A DNA stretch of 64,000 nt, from assembly GCF_022965805.1 (NCBI RefSeq), contig NC_133104.1, forward strand, positions 35,384,682 to 35,448,681, in the 5' to 3' direction. Below, piece after piece: positions 35,501 through 47,172 of this stretch. The DNA comes from Primulina eburnea (lineage: Eukaryota > Streptophyta > Magnoliopsida > Lamiales > Gesneriaceae). The notes under the pieces are model-generated. The model did not search any database. It saw only the letters and a list, made by a program, of their open reading frames with translations, and had not been told where the DNA came from. Each line of letters opens with the position of its first letter. The stretch's first letter is position 1. Both the position numbers and the translations under genes were made by a program.

Positions 35501-35863
35501 GTGTCTGCTTGGGCTTTGGAAATTTCCCTTGTTTTTCCTTAGAAACTTTTCAAATTTCTTCACAAATAATGACATCACATCATTTCTTAACTTTCAGTTG
35601 TCTTTTCTTTCGAGAGAGACTAATCAATTGATGTAGCAGGCAAAGCCTTCGTCAGTTTGGCTATTTATTGACCATTAGTTTTTGAATCATATGCCTTAAG
35701 TTCTACAAACACATTCAAACATGGCCATTATTTCAACATCATATTCTATTGGTAGTTCTCTTATCAACTCCAAGGATATCTCACGATTGGCATACTCCTT
35801 TGAAAGATCAGCCAACTCGATTATTATGTTGCTCGCTCTTTCTGTGAAATCTGACATAGACTC
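32526..35863 (-). pseudogene. Copia pol: RNase H, RT, integrase, gag C-terminus
   Basis: Read leftward on the minus strand. Gag C-terminal pieces lie near 35860-35380 (SMSDFTERASNIIIELADL; a CFNCEK-like knuckle near 35450), protease and GAG-pre-integrase remnants at 35340-34900. An integrase tail follows (34398-34153, YFHLFGCECYIHNNGK), preceded by a finger-like DNA-binding region with NGVGERRN-type sequence near 34530. Reverse transcriptase is at 33900-32940, where the catalytic YVDD is YVNDILF (33275-33087 frame). The RT end and RNase H are at 32937-32530 (MYRGLIRSLLYLSAIQPDL, YSDANYE, STAEAEYLEAGSC). Many stops and frameshifts; RNase H is cut short at a family B LTR. Its 5' LTR is at 38637. 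Confidence 0.8.
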
Positions 35864-36924
35864 TGTTAGGATTGGTTGGGAGTGAAAAAGTGTTTAGAAT
35901 CGAGGGTTGAACAACACTTGACAATTTTCACAATTTTTTCGAATAATGAATCATTTTAGTGATAAACTGAATTCAAGAATCTTGTTTTCAATGTCAATGA
36001 GTTAACTTAATAAAAGTGTGAAAATAACTGAAGGACAGATAGAATAAAACTGATAAGGAAAAACACAAGATTTGTGGATGTTCAGAGATTTCAAATACTC
36101 TTACGTCACCCCTTATATCTCGAAAATATGATATTCACTAAAAGACTTTGATCTATACTTATATTTGTACAAACACACTTCATTTTGGGCTTAACACTGC
36201 CAAGACTGAAACTTTTAGTGTCAATAAAATTTATCAGTACTCAACTGATGTGTAACTTCTTAGCGCAACTGATCTCTACAAGATCGAATAATACAACAAT
36301 GAGTGTTTGTTCTTTAAGCTCAAAGTATAGCATGAAAGCTATGAATGTGTATACTAAATGTGAGCTTTTGAGAGCTTCTAAACTTGAAAGAATATGGGTA
36401 AAGTTCTTGACTGTATTGCTTGATAACTTGGGCAACTTTGTAACTTGATTACTTTGCTTCAACTGATTTTTCTGCTATTTATAATTTTTGCTTCCGACGG
36501 TAAAACAATGAATGCATTTTGAATCCTTATATCCGTTGTATAGCCATGTCAACATTCTTTTGACAATCGTACACTGTAGCTTTTCTCAAATGCGACGTTC
36601 CCACTATACATTGCAGTCTGCTCTTGTACAAATGTCGGTCAATAGCTACGTTCCTTAACTGATGACGTGTCAAACTGATTTATCAATTGACATAGCCGAT
36701 AGGATTAACTGATTGTTGTGTAACTGATCAGTCTTAACTGATCATCCAGTTGACTACACAGTTCAGTTAGCTTAGTTCAGTTGCCTTTGATTATTTACAC
36801 ATTAATCTTCCGTTCGATCAACTATCCGTTTACGAATTTTTAGTTTAGTTACTTTTAGTCTTCTTGCTCAGTTGTTTAATCTTTTCATGCTCAATTTGTC
36901 AAACTCCAAAATTATATTTCCAAC
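35864..36924 (-). mobile_element. Solo family A copia LTR inserted in gag
   Basis: 1061 bases, TGTTAGG at 35864 to CCAACA at 36924 (plus coordinates), with a TATA box on the minus strand near 36475. Flanks GACTC and AACTC form a one-mismatch 5-bp duplication. The gag reading on both sides joins across it. No primer-binding site or internal sequence of its own, so it arose by LTR-LTR recombination. Confidence 0.85.
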
Positions 36925-38636
36925 AAACTCTTCTGCCTTCATCTTGATGCCAATAAACTTCTGTGTAGCAACAAGCAATTTGTTTTCCTTCTTTTGAACA
37001 TTTCCCTCTTACCACTACAAGAAAAACGGGCTACGACAACGGATTTTATCCGTTGTCGTAACCTTTTAAAAACTGTTGTAACTGAGGGTGTTGTTGAAAG
37101 TCCGTTCAACGACAACGATTTTTAGCTGTTGTGGTAGGTAACATTTGCGACGGTATATAAAACCGTCGCTAAATCCATTCGCGACGGTTTTAATCGTAAC
37201 CGTCGCTAAATTTAGCGACGGTCTACATATAACAACTGTCGCTAAATTTAGCGATGGTCAGCATATAAAAACCGTCGTCGTCGTAACATTTAGCGACGAT
37301 CTTTAATCATGCATTCCGTCGCTAATGTTTTTCGAAAAATAAAAAAAAATTCTTTTAATAATTTAATAAATCTAAAAGAAACTAACAATCGAAACTATAA
37401 TCATGTAAAAGAGAAAAATTTTAAGTGTTGTGAAGGGATAAAATTGTGTATGAGAAAAATTTTAAGTATTGTGTGAAATGATAAAAATGTGTATGAGAGA
37501 AAAATTTTAAGTGTTGTGTGAGGTGATAAAATTATGTATGAGAGAAAAAGTTAAGTGTTGTGAAGTAGTGAGCAAAATTTAAGTGTTGTGAAAGAAAATG
37601 TAGTGGAACGCGGGTATTTATAGTGAGTTGGCGACAGTTTGTTGTTAAACCGGCGCCAAAATTTAAATTAGCGACGGTTTGGATTTTATCGTCGCGAAAT
37701 TTAGCGACATGTTTTGAAATACTGTCGCATGTTTTAATTTGGCGACAGTTGCAATTCACACCGTCGCGAAATATTGCGACGGTGTTTAAATAACCGTTGC
37801 TACATTTAGCGACGGATAACATTAAACCGTCGCTAATTTTAAACATGCGACGGTTTGATTAAAAACAGTCGCTATAATTAGCGACTGTTTATGTGAACTC
37901 GTCGCTGATCTGAATTGAGCGACAGTTAATGTCAAACCGTCGTTAATTTTAGCGACGGTTGGTTGAAATTCCGTCGTTAAATTTGACGATGTCTTCCCCT
38001 ACCGTTGTTATTTGTCCAAAAACCACGCTATTCGACAACGGTTTCTTAAAACCGTTGTCTATTTTCCAAAAAAACACGCTAGTAGACAACGGTTCATAGA
38101 ACCGTTGTCATTGACCCTAAAATCGTTGTCTTTGACCCCCCAAACAAAAAAGACAACGGTTTTGGCTAAAACCATTGTTAAAAACTCTACGACAACGGTT
38201 TTGCACAAAACCGTTGTCGTATGTGTGTTGTTGTATGGCGTTTTTCTCGTAGTGTACAACTGGATTATTTATTCCCAGATGTCTTTATCAGTTGAATACA
38301 TCTTGATTCTGAAATTAATTTTGTACAAATTCTTGTATAGAATGCACTTAGCGACATTGTCTCAGTGTTTTTTTTCTTCACCGGTCCATTCCATTCGTAA
38401 CTTTTCAATCATTTGAGGTACACTATATGAAATCGCAATAGCTTTATTGGCCTTCATAATTTTCATTGATCCATCTATAAAGACATATCATATATCATCA
38501 TCTTTTTTAGTTAACCGAGCCTGTATCCGGATTTTCAATTGTCAAAATTCTCTTTGGAGAAAATTGAAATTTTATTGAAGGAGACCATTTTGAATTTAGT
38601 GTTAAGAGACAAGAATTAAAACATTCTTATACCACT
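36925..38636 (-). pseudogene. Copia gag N-terminal half, split by a CACTA element
   Basis: Minus-strand gag of the element whose 5' LTR is at 38637. A start region near 38570 and blocks matching 21440-21850 can be followed at 38636-38255 and again at 37012-36925 (plus-strand 'caagcaatttgttttccttc' region). The CACTA element 37013-38254 lies between, and the solo LTR 35864-36924 sits just downstream. A degenerate primer-binding site (TGGTATAAG) is at 38634-38626. Confidence 0.7.
37013..38254. mobile_element. Non-autonomous CACTA transposon
   Basis: 1242 bases. Termini CACTACAAGAAAAACG and, inverted, CACTACGAGAAAAACG (one mismatch in 16), flanked by a perfect 3-bp duplication TAC (37010-37012 and 38255-38257). 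The subterminal 200 bases on each side repeat the 'acaacggttt'/'aaccgttgtc' and 'gcgacggttt' motifs in both orientations. The central part has short repeats of 'gagaaaaattttaagtgttgtg' type. ORFs 37532-37846 and 38012-38416 are repeat by-products and there is no transposase. Same family style as 8291-10166. Confidence 0.93.
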
Positions 38637-39480
38637 TGTTAGGATTAGAGATTAATTTAGAAGGTTGAATAAATCATCACAATAAATTCTGGAAATATTT
38701 TGGTTGAGTTAACAACACTGAAATGTAATTCTCGACAGTAAGGTGCCAATAAGTCAACAATTGGTTACTGCACAAAAAAAAGTTACTGCACAAAAAAAAA
38801 TCTCACTGATAAGGTTTGAACACAAAAAAGATGGCTTATGGTAAGAACACTATACGCTATCAAATATTGAGCAAAAACAAGCAAACTGAAATGTGAATAA
38901 CACAAGTTTATTTTCAGATGCTCGAAGACTTGAAATACTCCTACGTCACACTTTCTCCCTCGCAGAAGGATTTCAATTAAAAAAAAATTGACAATTACAA
39001 CACTTTGCAATTGCCCACTTCAGTATGACTTACCACATAGCCTAATTGAAACTCTTAGTATATCGAAAACTTAAACACGATGAGCAGTAAGAATTCTTAC
39101 TCTCAATTGCAATGATTTCTCAATGAAATTCTAAGCACGAATTGATCTTTAATAGTCAGATTGCAAAGTATAAGTGCATGCTTGATATGATCAATTGGGT
39201 TCTCAAAAATTTCTTTGAACTAGAATACCTTTTCTCAGACAAATAGAAAAGTTGAAGTCTGGAAGTGAGTTCTTAAGTAAGATTGACTAATATATGTACA
39301 TGCGTCGCTTGCAACGATCTATCAGTTACCCTCTGTCATTGAATAATTCACTATCAGTTTCTCTTGGGCAAAGGTTGCTTCGGAAACATATATATGCATG
39401 AATGATCAGTCTACTTCTTGAATGTAATTCAGCTAGGATATGTAATTATCTATTGGATCATCAGCCTTGTTAATTCACCA
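38637..39480 (-). mobile_element. Family E copia LTR (5' LTR of the element at left)
   Basis: Begins TGTTAGGATTAGAG (plus) at 38637 next to a degenerate primer-binding site and aligns with 455-1264. The right edge is uncertain because no target duplication could be fixed; the sequence becomes plain AT-rich DNA near 39480. Confidence 0.6.
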
Positions 39481-40564
39481 AAATGTAAGTGTTTTAACAC
39501 ATTACTTAACTAACATTCTAATTTTTAATTTTTCAGTCTTATTTTTAAAAGCTACCTACTTCTAATTTTTTCTCCCATATATAATCAATATATTCAATTA
39601 CTTCGGGTAAAAAAAAATATTTTACAAACATTCACTTTTGCTGATTTTTCAATTTATAAATTTCAAGTTTATCACCTTCTATTTAAACTATTTTTTTAAC
39701 CAAATCAAAGTATATTTACAACCTTCGTTGCATACATTTTTTAATGCCAGCAAAAGATATTTGCATCATATATTCTTTTTTATGCATGAGGGGTATTAAG
39801 GTTCCTCTTAAAGAAAACAATTAATCATAAATACAAAAACAGAAATAATTTTTAATTAATATGGTAATTTGACTGTGATTAAAGCATGAAATTAATTTAA
39901 TTTAAGGTTTTGAAAGGTCAACCCAATGAACTGGAGTATCAGAAATCATGGATGCCAACCATGGTGAAGACTAGATTAAAATATTTAAAAAATTTCTCAC
40001 CATTTTGCAGTCAAAAGTAGTTTGCAATGATGAACATGTAAAGTGCATCTTCGAAGCAACTGTGATCAAAATTTTGTCTTGGAATCATTTCATCCAAGTA
40101 TTCTAAAAACAAACTCAGGAATATTCAGCTTCAATTGCTTGAATATTCGTAAAAATATATATAAATAAAATTCGCAAAATTCTATGAAAAGTTTTGCAAA
40201 ATTTGGATATATAATAACATATGAAAAAAATTAATCTCTGAATTTAGGTTTCACCATGGGAATTAGGAACACTGAATCTGATGAAAATTATAGCCCAGTA
40301 CTAGTCTTGCAAATTTATAAAGATTCACTGAGTTTTACATATGCAATCATAAATTCAACTTAAATTTATCCTTGTTACAATTTCAAGAACTACAAGAAAA
40401 TACTAATTAACAAGCTTACAACATAGGAAAAGAAATCATAATAATTATAATTTATATTAAACTTCTCATAGAAATAATTAATTTATATATATATATACAG
40501 ACACAAGCACATAAATTTCAAATATTATGATTATTAGTAATTATGAGTAGCATATATTTAAGGG
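39481..40564. other. AT-rich intergenic sequence, 3' of the glutaredoxin gene
   Basis: No coding or repeat structure recognised. It should contain the 3' untranslated region of the glutaredoxin gene (minus strand) next to 40565; no clear poly(A) signal stands out from the AT-rich background. Confidence 0.6.
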
Positions 40565-41002
40565 CTAGCTGACTAAGAATTCATTTCTAAGAGCACCAAC
40601 TTCGACAAGCTTGGGGACAAGATTATTACTCAAATGTAAAGCAGCCAGACTCTCGAAGCCACCAACACACACGCCGCCTATGTACAACGCCGGGACCCCG
40701 CTCGCGCCGTCTGAGGTCGCGTCATCGCTGGTCTCCCGCTGGATGAGGGCGGTGATTTCGTCTTCTTCGAGCTCTATGACCGTGGGGTAGACGCCGATGG
40801 TGGAGAGGAGATGTTTCATGACATGGCACATGCAGCAAGAAGATCGGCTGAAGATGATCAGAGGGTTTTCAGAGATGAGGCGTTGGATGCGCATCTCGGT
40901 GGATTCGGAGACGTCGATAGCCAGAGGGGAGTTGGTGGTCGAGGTGAGCTCGAGGCGGACGCCGTTATCTGCTAGCGGCCAGTTATTTCGAACGCCTTCC
41001 AT
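40565..41002 (-). CDS. GRXC6: CC-type glutaredoxin (GRXC6/ROXY21-like)
   Basis: Intronless frame of 145 codons, as is usual for this land-plant-specific class. I chose the ATG at 41002 (MEGVRNNW) over the upstream in-frame one at 41083, because the family begins here and the upstream 27 residues fall in the expected leader. An N-terminal DNGVRLELTS and STEMRIQRLISENPLIIFS precede the active site CCMC (residues about 57-60) in SSCCMCHVMKHLL. The GSH-binding region follows (GVPALYIGGVCVGGFESL). The family acts as glutathione-dependent oxidoreductases or iron-sulfur carriers and ROXY members bind TGA transcription factors. The end reads LVEVGALRNEFLVS, where relatives usually stop soon after GALW. 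A Ser/Asp/Thr-rich insert (TSDDATSDGASG) precedes the GVPALYIGG segment. Base composition is far more GC-rich than its surroundings. Confidence 0.92.
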   Translation of the reverse strand: MEGVRNNWPLADNGVRLELTSTTNSPLAIDVSESTEMRIQRLISENPLIIFSRSSCCMCHVMKHLLSTIGVYPTVIELEEDEITALIQRETSDDATSDGASGVPALYIGGVCVGGFESLAALHLSNNLVPKLVEVGALRNEFLVS

Positions 41003-41058
41003 CGCCGCCGTCGTGATTTTACTGGGGACGTGGAGGAGAAATGACTGAATCAGAGGTT

Positions 41059-41068
41059 TATTATATAC
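41059..41068 (-). promoter_or_regulatory. Possible TATA box of the glutaredoxin gene
   Basis: TATATAATAA on the minus strand, about 57 bases upstream of the chosen start codon. This would give a leader of roughly 25-35 bases. AT-rich surroundings make this tentative. Confidence 0.35.
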
Positions 41069-41142
41069 GAAAAAATAGAGCAAGTGGTCGTTGGAAAAAA
41101 AGGCATTTCTTAAGCCACCTATTTTTTATTATTATTTATTTT

Positions 41143-41173
41143 AATAATAATAATAATAATAATAATAATTATT

Positions 41174-41202
<29 letters not shown>
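41143..41202. repeat. AAT trinucleotide microsatellite
   Basis: Two runs of (AAT)n separated by a short TTATTT interruption, 140-200 bases upstream of the glutaredoxin start. Likely length-polymorphic. Confidence 0.95.
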
Positions 41203-41205
<3 letters not shown>

Positions 41206-41571
41206 TTCTTCGAGTAATTTTTTATTTTATTATTTATTTTCATTAAATATAATATTTTTGAACCTACAAATAATCACCCAATGATCTTTTTTTATTATTA
41301 GGTTCGCCTAGTGTCCTTTTTTTTTCTTTATTAATATTTTTTTAACATTTTGAGTTGATTGGCTACTTCTATAAATAAGTAATATTTTATTTCATATTAG
41401 AAACTAATTTTTAAACTTATAACTTTATAAAACTGAGAAGTGTCCATGTATGTTACGTTATATATTTACTTTTATTAAATAATTAATTTAATAAAACATT
41501 AACCTCATTTAAGTGAGTTGACTTGGATACAATATTTCATAGTTCACGTTTTTTAAATAGGAAAAAACTTG

Positions 41572-41730
41572 TGTGAGACGGTCTCACAGGTCGTATTTGT
41601 GAGACGGATCTCTTATTTGGGTCACCCATTAAAAAATATTACTTTTTATGCCTAAGGGTACTACTTTTTATTGTGAATATGAGTAGGATTGACCCGTCTC
41701 ACGAATTATGATCCGTGAGACGGTCTCACA
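41572..41730. mobile_element. MITE-like repeat with TGTGAGACGGTCTCAC ends, copy 1
   Basis: 159 bases, beginning TGTGAGACGGTCTCAC and ending GTGAGACGGTCTCACA, so each end is itself nearly palindromic and the two are inverted relative to one another. The interior has 'atctcttatttg' and 'ttactttt.attgtgaatat' blocks shared with the copy at 54793-54950. No coding capacity. The superfamily cannot be set from this. Confidence 0.75.
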
Positions 41731-41928
41731 TGAGACTCACTCTTTTAAATATTGACAAAATCCAATTGGTAAAAAAAATTCCCACGATAATGTCATCTAT
41801 TAACCTGAAACCCATGTTGTCTACTTTCTTCCAAATGTTAATTTGTCCCATTTTCACAAAATAATCATATTTTTATTCAATTAAATTATAATCTTATATA
41901 TACTCCAACATCCGTCTCGATCCATTTC

Positions 41929-41936
<8 letters not shown>

Positions 41937-41970
<34 letters not shown>
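41937..41970. repeat. AT dinucleotide microsatellite
   Basis: Uninterrupted TA run of about 34 bases. Confidence 0.95.
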
Positions 41971-41974
<4 letters not shown>

Positions 41975-42217
41975 CAATTGGTGTGTTTTTGTTTTTATTA
42001 CAAATATAGCTGTATACTTTATATACATCAAAACGTGCATCAATTTTTCGTTTGCAATATATATTTCACAATAATATATTTATTTTTATAAGAATAAATT
42101 ATAAATAAAAATTCATATTAAATTTGACGTAAAAAATAAATTCGATACTATTATAGTTTGCATAAAAATATACCACGTACTTTCAGATTATACATCATGT
42201 CAAATTATAAAATTAAC

Positions 42218-42222
<5 letters not shown>

Positions 42223-42285
<63 letters not shown>
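42223..42285. repeat. AT dinucleotide microsatellite
   Basis: Uninterrupted AT run of about 63 bases, followed by 'aagttagtg'. Confidence 0.95.
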
Positions 42286-42287
<2 letters not shown>

Positions 42288-42639
42288 TTAGTGTATAAAA
42301 TTAAGAAATGGGAATAATTGGACCCGTTATTGCTGATTTATGGGGGAAGAAATGTGAAGGTGGGTGACATCACAAAGTAACATATTACGTTACTCATGAT
42401 GTAAGAGATAAGGCTATATGTACATCAACATGGGAGATGCATGTAAGAATTTGCACTAGCTAGATGACATAGAAACGAAGGGATCACGTGGATCTGTTTC
42501 TTGGCTTCTACATCTTCATCATTCAGTGTAAATTATTGAAGGGTTCATGCTAAAAAAAATTTCTATGCACAATATTTATTAGTTTTCTGTTCTCATGTAA
42601 TGTAATAGTTTTTGGTTCATCACAATTTATTTCTTTTAA

Positions 42640-44170
42640 CTTCATATCAATGACAATTTTATAACTATATAATAGGATAATTGGAGGAAAATGTTAGAGT
42701 AGATGTTCTGTAAACCAATGGTTGGTTATGAAATTATTGACTCAAGTGTAATAAAAAAAAATTATTTTAATATAATTTCACTTTGTCTGTATACTCGTGC
42801 AACCATCATAGATAAAGTTATTGATTATACTTTAATATAAATGAATCGTAATTCGATCTTGGAACTCATTTTTAAACATTGTATATTCTAAATTTGTTCC
42901 TAGTCGCTTCGGTCGCCTAAATAAAGATCAAGGCCGCTTGTGCTTGAGACTAACATCTGTGATGTTGTGTACCATATTTTATGGTAAGAGCATATAGATG
43001 TCCAATCATGCATATGAGTAATCATATGATGACTGTACCGAACAACTCTCCCAACTTTCCAAGTGGTTATCTTTCATCGAAAGAAAAAAAATATGTGGTT
43101 GAGATTGTACATGATTAGTCCTTACGATCTGGGACAATGGTGAGGCTCTACATACTAGTATTGTTCTATGACTCGTTTACCGACTCCGTGACACAAAGTG
43201 GCGAGGTTGGGTGCAATTACGAAGTGTCTAGGAGCCAGTGTATTGTAGTCTGGAATTCACCGCTTTCCTATGTGTCTGGATATGCTAGCTGATATAATGA
43301 AATAATAGTGCGTGAATTTTCAGGCTAGAGTGTGAGATGTACATTATCGAAAGAATTCTCTAATTGTGTATATGATGACACTAGGAAAATTTCATGATTG
43401 TATCACATAGTTATCGAATCTAATATGCAACCCTCGATGAACAAATGGTTGCAGATTCGATCGTAATAACCGATTGGTTCTTGCAGACATTATCAGTGAT
43501 ACCTAGGGAATCATGAGGTAGTGCTACTAGACGCTCTTACTATGATTCGATAGTTTTAATCAAAAAAATGATTTATGACATTCTCACGATCAAATGTTGG
43601 TGCATGAAATAAGACAAATTAGGCTAAGCCCGAATAAAAGAATATGTCCTTAATCACAAAGAGTTATGGACTCACGGCTAGCTGTATCCCTGAAAAATTG
43701 AGGGTCAGACAAGCATTAGATCATTTGTTCCCGTTGAGAGAATTAATTCATGTAGTTGACTTCATAAGAAAATGAGTTTGATGTGATCGTTTCTTATAGA
43801 CACTTATAGAAATTTTGAGAGCATGACTGCTAAAAACAGTCAAGAGGAGTACACCGCCTAATTTAAGTGGAAATGTTCCAAAAATTAGCATCAGCCTTAT
43901 TTAGATATAAGTAATCTCGAAAATGAAGTGTGCATCATAAGACGAGCAAGTTTAAATAGCCACATCGATTATATTGGATCATTTATCGGGCCATTAGGTT
44001 AAATATTTTACATGGTATCAATTAATGTATGGAAAGATAATGATACCAAAATAAATATTACCATTCAAAGGAAAATCAAGACTTGCAATAATATATATGC
44101 ATATTTTCGAAATATGCATGATTGTGGTGTACTTTTCTCGAGATTCAGTATACGTAAAACTCATGCATTT
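42640..44170. repeat. Probable transposon-derived non-coding repeat
   Basis: A 1.5 kb stretch, less AT-rich than its flanks and without ORFs. Its texture (for example 'ctagtcgcttcggtcgccta' and 'ggctagctgtatccctgaaa') resembles non-coding parts of retrotransposons I recall from dicot genomes. This rests on recall, and no terminal repeats were found. No second copy lies in the window. Confidence 0.35.
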
Positions 44171-44289
44171 TTTTAATGTTAAATTATTTATGTAAGTTCA
44201 AATTAATTTTTAGTGATGCATGATTTATGAAATTGCATTATTTTTAATTTTTTTGTTTATGTGATGTACGTTAAATTGTTTTCATGAGT

Positions 44290-45004
44290 TTCATGTTTCA
44301 GGAGATTATTCAACGCGGGATTGACGAAAAGAGACCGGCGACATTTTGGCAATTTTAAAATGTTTTATTTTATTTTAAGTAAGATTGTGGTATTTTAAAT
44401 GATTTATTAACTTTTTAGTATTTCAAAAGCCTAATTTAATTAGTAGGTGATTTTAAGATTTTTAAATTTAAAGTTTAGAAGTTATGGAATTTATTTTGGT
44501 AATTAGGAGATTTTGTAAATGTAGTAGGAATTTTTAAACCTTGTAAATTAGGTTATTTAAATCTTTTAACGTGGGTAAGTAAGTATATTAGTATTATTTT
44601 TTTATTACTAATTATCTACCTAAGTATTATTAGCCCCTAATTAACCCTATTATTAACTCACACAAAACGCACGCACACACCCACTTTTACACACACCACC
44701 ATCACACACACTTCATTTCCTCCCATTTCATTTCAAATTTTTGAGAGAAAAACCTAGGGTTCTTAGAGCAAGAGTAGTCGCCCCTCTCCTCTGTATTTTT
44801 ATCTTCCTATGTTAATGAATTTTCTTCAGTTTATTCACGAATTTCCTGCATTTTCACCCACGAGACACATGAGTAACAATAAAACATAATATACGCCAAA
44901 ACGTCACAAAATGCATGCAATCTAAACAATATGTGCAACACAATGAGCTATCACATAATATGAAAAACACGTAAAATCCACCTATATCAGACAGAACAAG
45001 AGCT
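44290..45004. other. Possible degenerate LTR, unresolved
   Basis: AT-rich sequence with a C/A-rich 'cacacacc' stretch (44660-44720) and 'gagagaaaaacctagggtt' near 44742, a texture common in LTR transcribed leaders. No boundaries or partner copy found. It ends where copia integrase sequence begins abruptly at 45005. Confidence 0.25.
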
Positions 45005-47095
45005 ATGTTGAGGACTAGGGGTCTAGAAAAGTCATTTTGGGCAGAGGCAGTCAAAACCGCTCGTTATATTATCAATCGTTCTCCTCCAGTGGCGACTGAT
45101 TTGAAGACTCCGATGGAGATGTGGACAGAGAATCCAACATATTATTCTCATTTGCATATATTTGGAAGTCATGTGTACGTTATGTACAATGAGCAAGAAA
45201 GATCGAAGCTGAATTCGAAATACAGAAAATATATCTTCTTGGGTTATGCATGGAGTAAAGGGGTTTCGCTTGTGGGATCCTACTGTTCACAAGCTTGTCA
45301 TCAACATGGATGTTATCTTCAAAGAAGATAAAGTAAAGGGAGACAAAGATACACCGAATTCAGAAACTAATATTTTTCAGGTGGAAAATAAGACAGACGA
45401 AGATCAAGTTTCTTGTGAAGCAGTACCAGAGCACGAAGAACAAGAACATATTGAGTCTGAGGTTTCTAATGTGAGGCAGTCAACTCGAGACAGAAGGCCA
45501 CCAGTTTGGCTTTCAGATTTTTCATTGCTATCATCCACAAGGTTATTTATAGTTTCTTGCATTGCTACTCAAATCTCGGATGTATCCTTGTGGATGATAG
45601 CAATGCAGAAAAATTGGAGGTATTAGACAAGAATAAAACTTGGGATCTTGTTACAATACCACGAGGGAGGAAATCTATTGGAAACAGATGGGTCTATAAA
45701 ATCAAGCGTGATGGCAACAACCAAGTGGAGCGGTATCGTGCTAGATTGGTGGTAAAAGGGTATGCTCAGAAAGAAGGTATTGACTTCAATGAAATATTTT
45801 CTCCTACGGTTCGGCTTACAACAATCAGAGTGGTGCTGGCATTGTGTGCAGTGTTTGACCTACATCTAGAACAGCTAGATGTGAAAACGGCGTTTCTTCA
45901 TGGAGATCTTGAAGAAGAAATCTATATGCTTCAGCCAAAAGGTTTTGCGGAAAAAGGCAACGAGAACTTGGTTTTCAGGTTGAAGAAATCTTTTTACGGT
46001 CTCAAACAGGCGCCGAGGTGTTGGTACAAGAGATTTGATTCTTATATCATGAGCCTTGGATACTACAGATTGAGTGCAGACCCTTGTACATATTTCAAGA
46101 GGTCCAGTGATGATTATATCATTTTGCTGTTGTATGTAGACGACATGTTGGTAGCAGGCTCCAACAAAGATCATGTTCAAGGATTGAAGTCACAGTTGGC
46201 TAGGTAATTTGATATGAAGGACTTGGGACCAGCAAACAAGATTCTATGGATGCAAGTTCAGGGAGATAGAAGTAACAGAAAGAATTGGCTTTCTCAGAAA
46301 AATTATTTGAAGAAAGTCTTGCAACGCTTCAAAATGAAAGATAGTAAGGCAATACTGACCATCTTCCTATTAACTTCAAGTTATCCTCCAACTTGCGTCC
46401 TAGCAGTAAAGCAGAAAGTATGGAGTGTCTCGAGTACCATATGCATCAGCAGTGGGAAGTTTGATGTTTTTTATGATCTGTACAAAACCGGACATTGCTC
46501 AAGCAATGGGAGCAGTTAGTCGGTATATGGTGAATCCTGGAAGAAAGCATTGGAGCAATGTCAAGATGATCCTTAGATATAGTAAGGGCGCCTCGAATGC
46601 TGCATTATGTTATGGAGGATCAGATTTTACACTCAGGGGCTATGTCGATTCAGATTATTCAGGTGATCCTGATGAGAGGAAATCTACTACTGGTTATGTG
46701 TTTACACTTGCAGGGGAAGCAGTAAGCTGGGTTTCAAAATTGTAGACAGTTGTGACATTAACTACAACAGAGGCAGAATATGTGGCAGCTACTCAAGAGT
46801 GCAAGGAGGTAATATAGATTAAAAGGTTATTGGAGGAGATCGGACACAAACAAGAGAATGTTCCCTTGTTTTGTGATAGTCAGAGTGCCTTGCACATCGC
46901 AAGGAATCCGGCTATTTATTCCAGGACTAAACACATTGAAGTTCAATTTCACTTTGTGTGAGAAGTAATAGAAGAAGGAAGTATGGATATGCAGAAGATT
47001 CATACAAAAGATAATATAACTGATTTTCTGACCAAGCCAGTGAATACTGTTAAGTTTGAGTGGTGTAGATCCTCAAGTGGTCTAGCGGAAACGTA
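45005..47095 (+). pseudogene. Copia (Tork/TNT1-like) integrase end, RT and RNase H
   Basis: 5'-truncated polyprotein. The integrase C-terminal part reads GLEKSFWAEAVKTARYIINR and YSHLHIFGSHVY in frame 45005-45259. An acidic linker (45246-45483) ends in RQSTRDRRPP. RT follows at 45600-46207 with KTWDLVTIPRGRKSIGNRWV, RLVVKGYAQKEGIDF, LDVKTAFLHGDLEEEIYM, KSFYGLKQAPRCWY and an intact catalytic YVDDMLVAG. The next frames give MKDLGPANKILWMQV and VPYASAVGSLMF. RNase H (46560-47090) has VDSDYSGDPDERKSTTGYVF and CDSQSALHIARNP, but stops fall at 46743 and later. Frameshifts lie near 45250, 45600, 46207 and 46430. No gag, protease or 5' LTR remains. Confidence 0.92.
45523..45605. repeat. 20-bp perfect inverted repeat within copia RT linker
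   Basis: CATTGCTATCATCCACAAGG at 45523-45542 is the exact reverse complement of 45586-45605, with a 43-base loop. The right arm belongs to the normal coding sequence (LWM.AMQ); the left arm replaces what should be different coding sequence. Confidence 0.9.
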
Positions 47096-47172
47096 AGCAA
47101 CTGGTAATGGCAAGATTGAAAAGATGTGTGGAGATGTGTTTGATTATCAATTAAATCTCCAAGTGAGAAAAA

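Noticed and set aside
37532..38416. ORFs of 104, 134 and 66 codons
   Set aside because: They lie in the subterminal repeats of the CACTA element and partly cross its border into gag; no transposase motif.
42223..42285. AT run considered as a replication origin or matrix attachment site
   Set aside because: Simple dinucleotide repeat with no further support; several equal runs occur in LTRs in this window.
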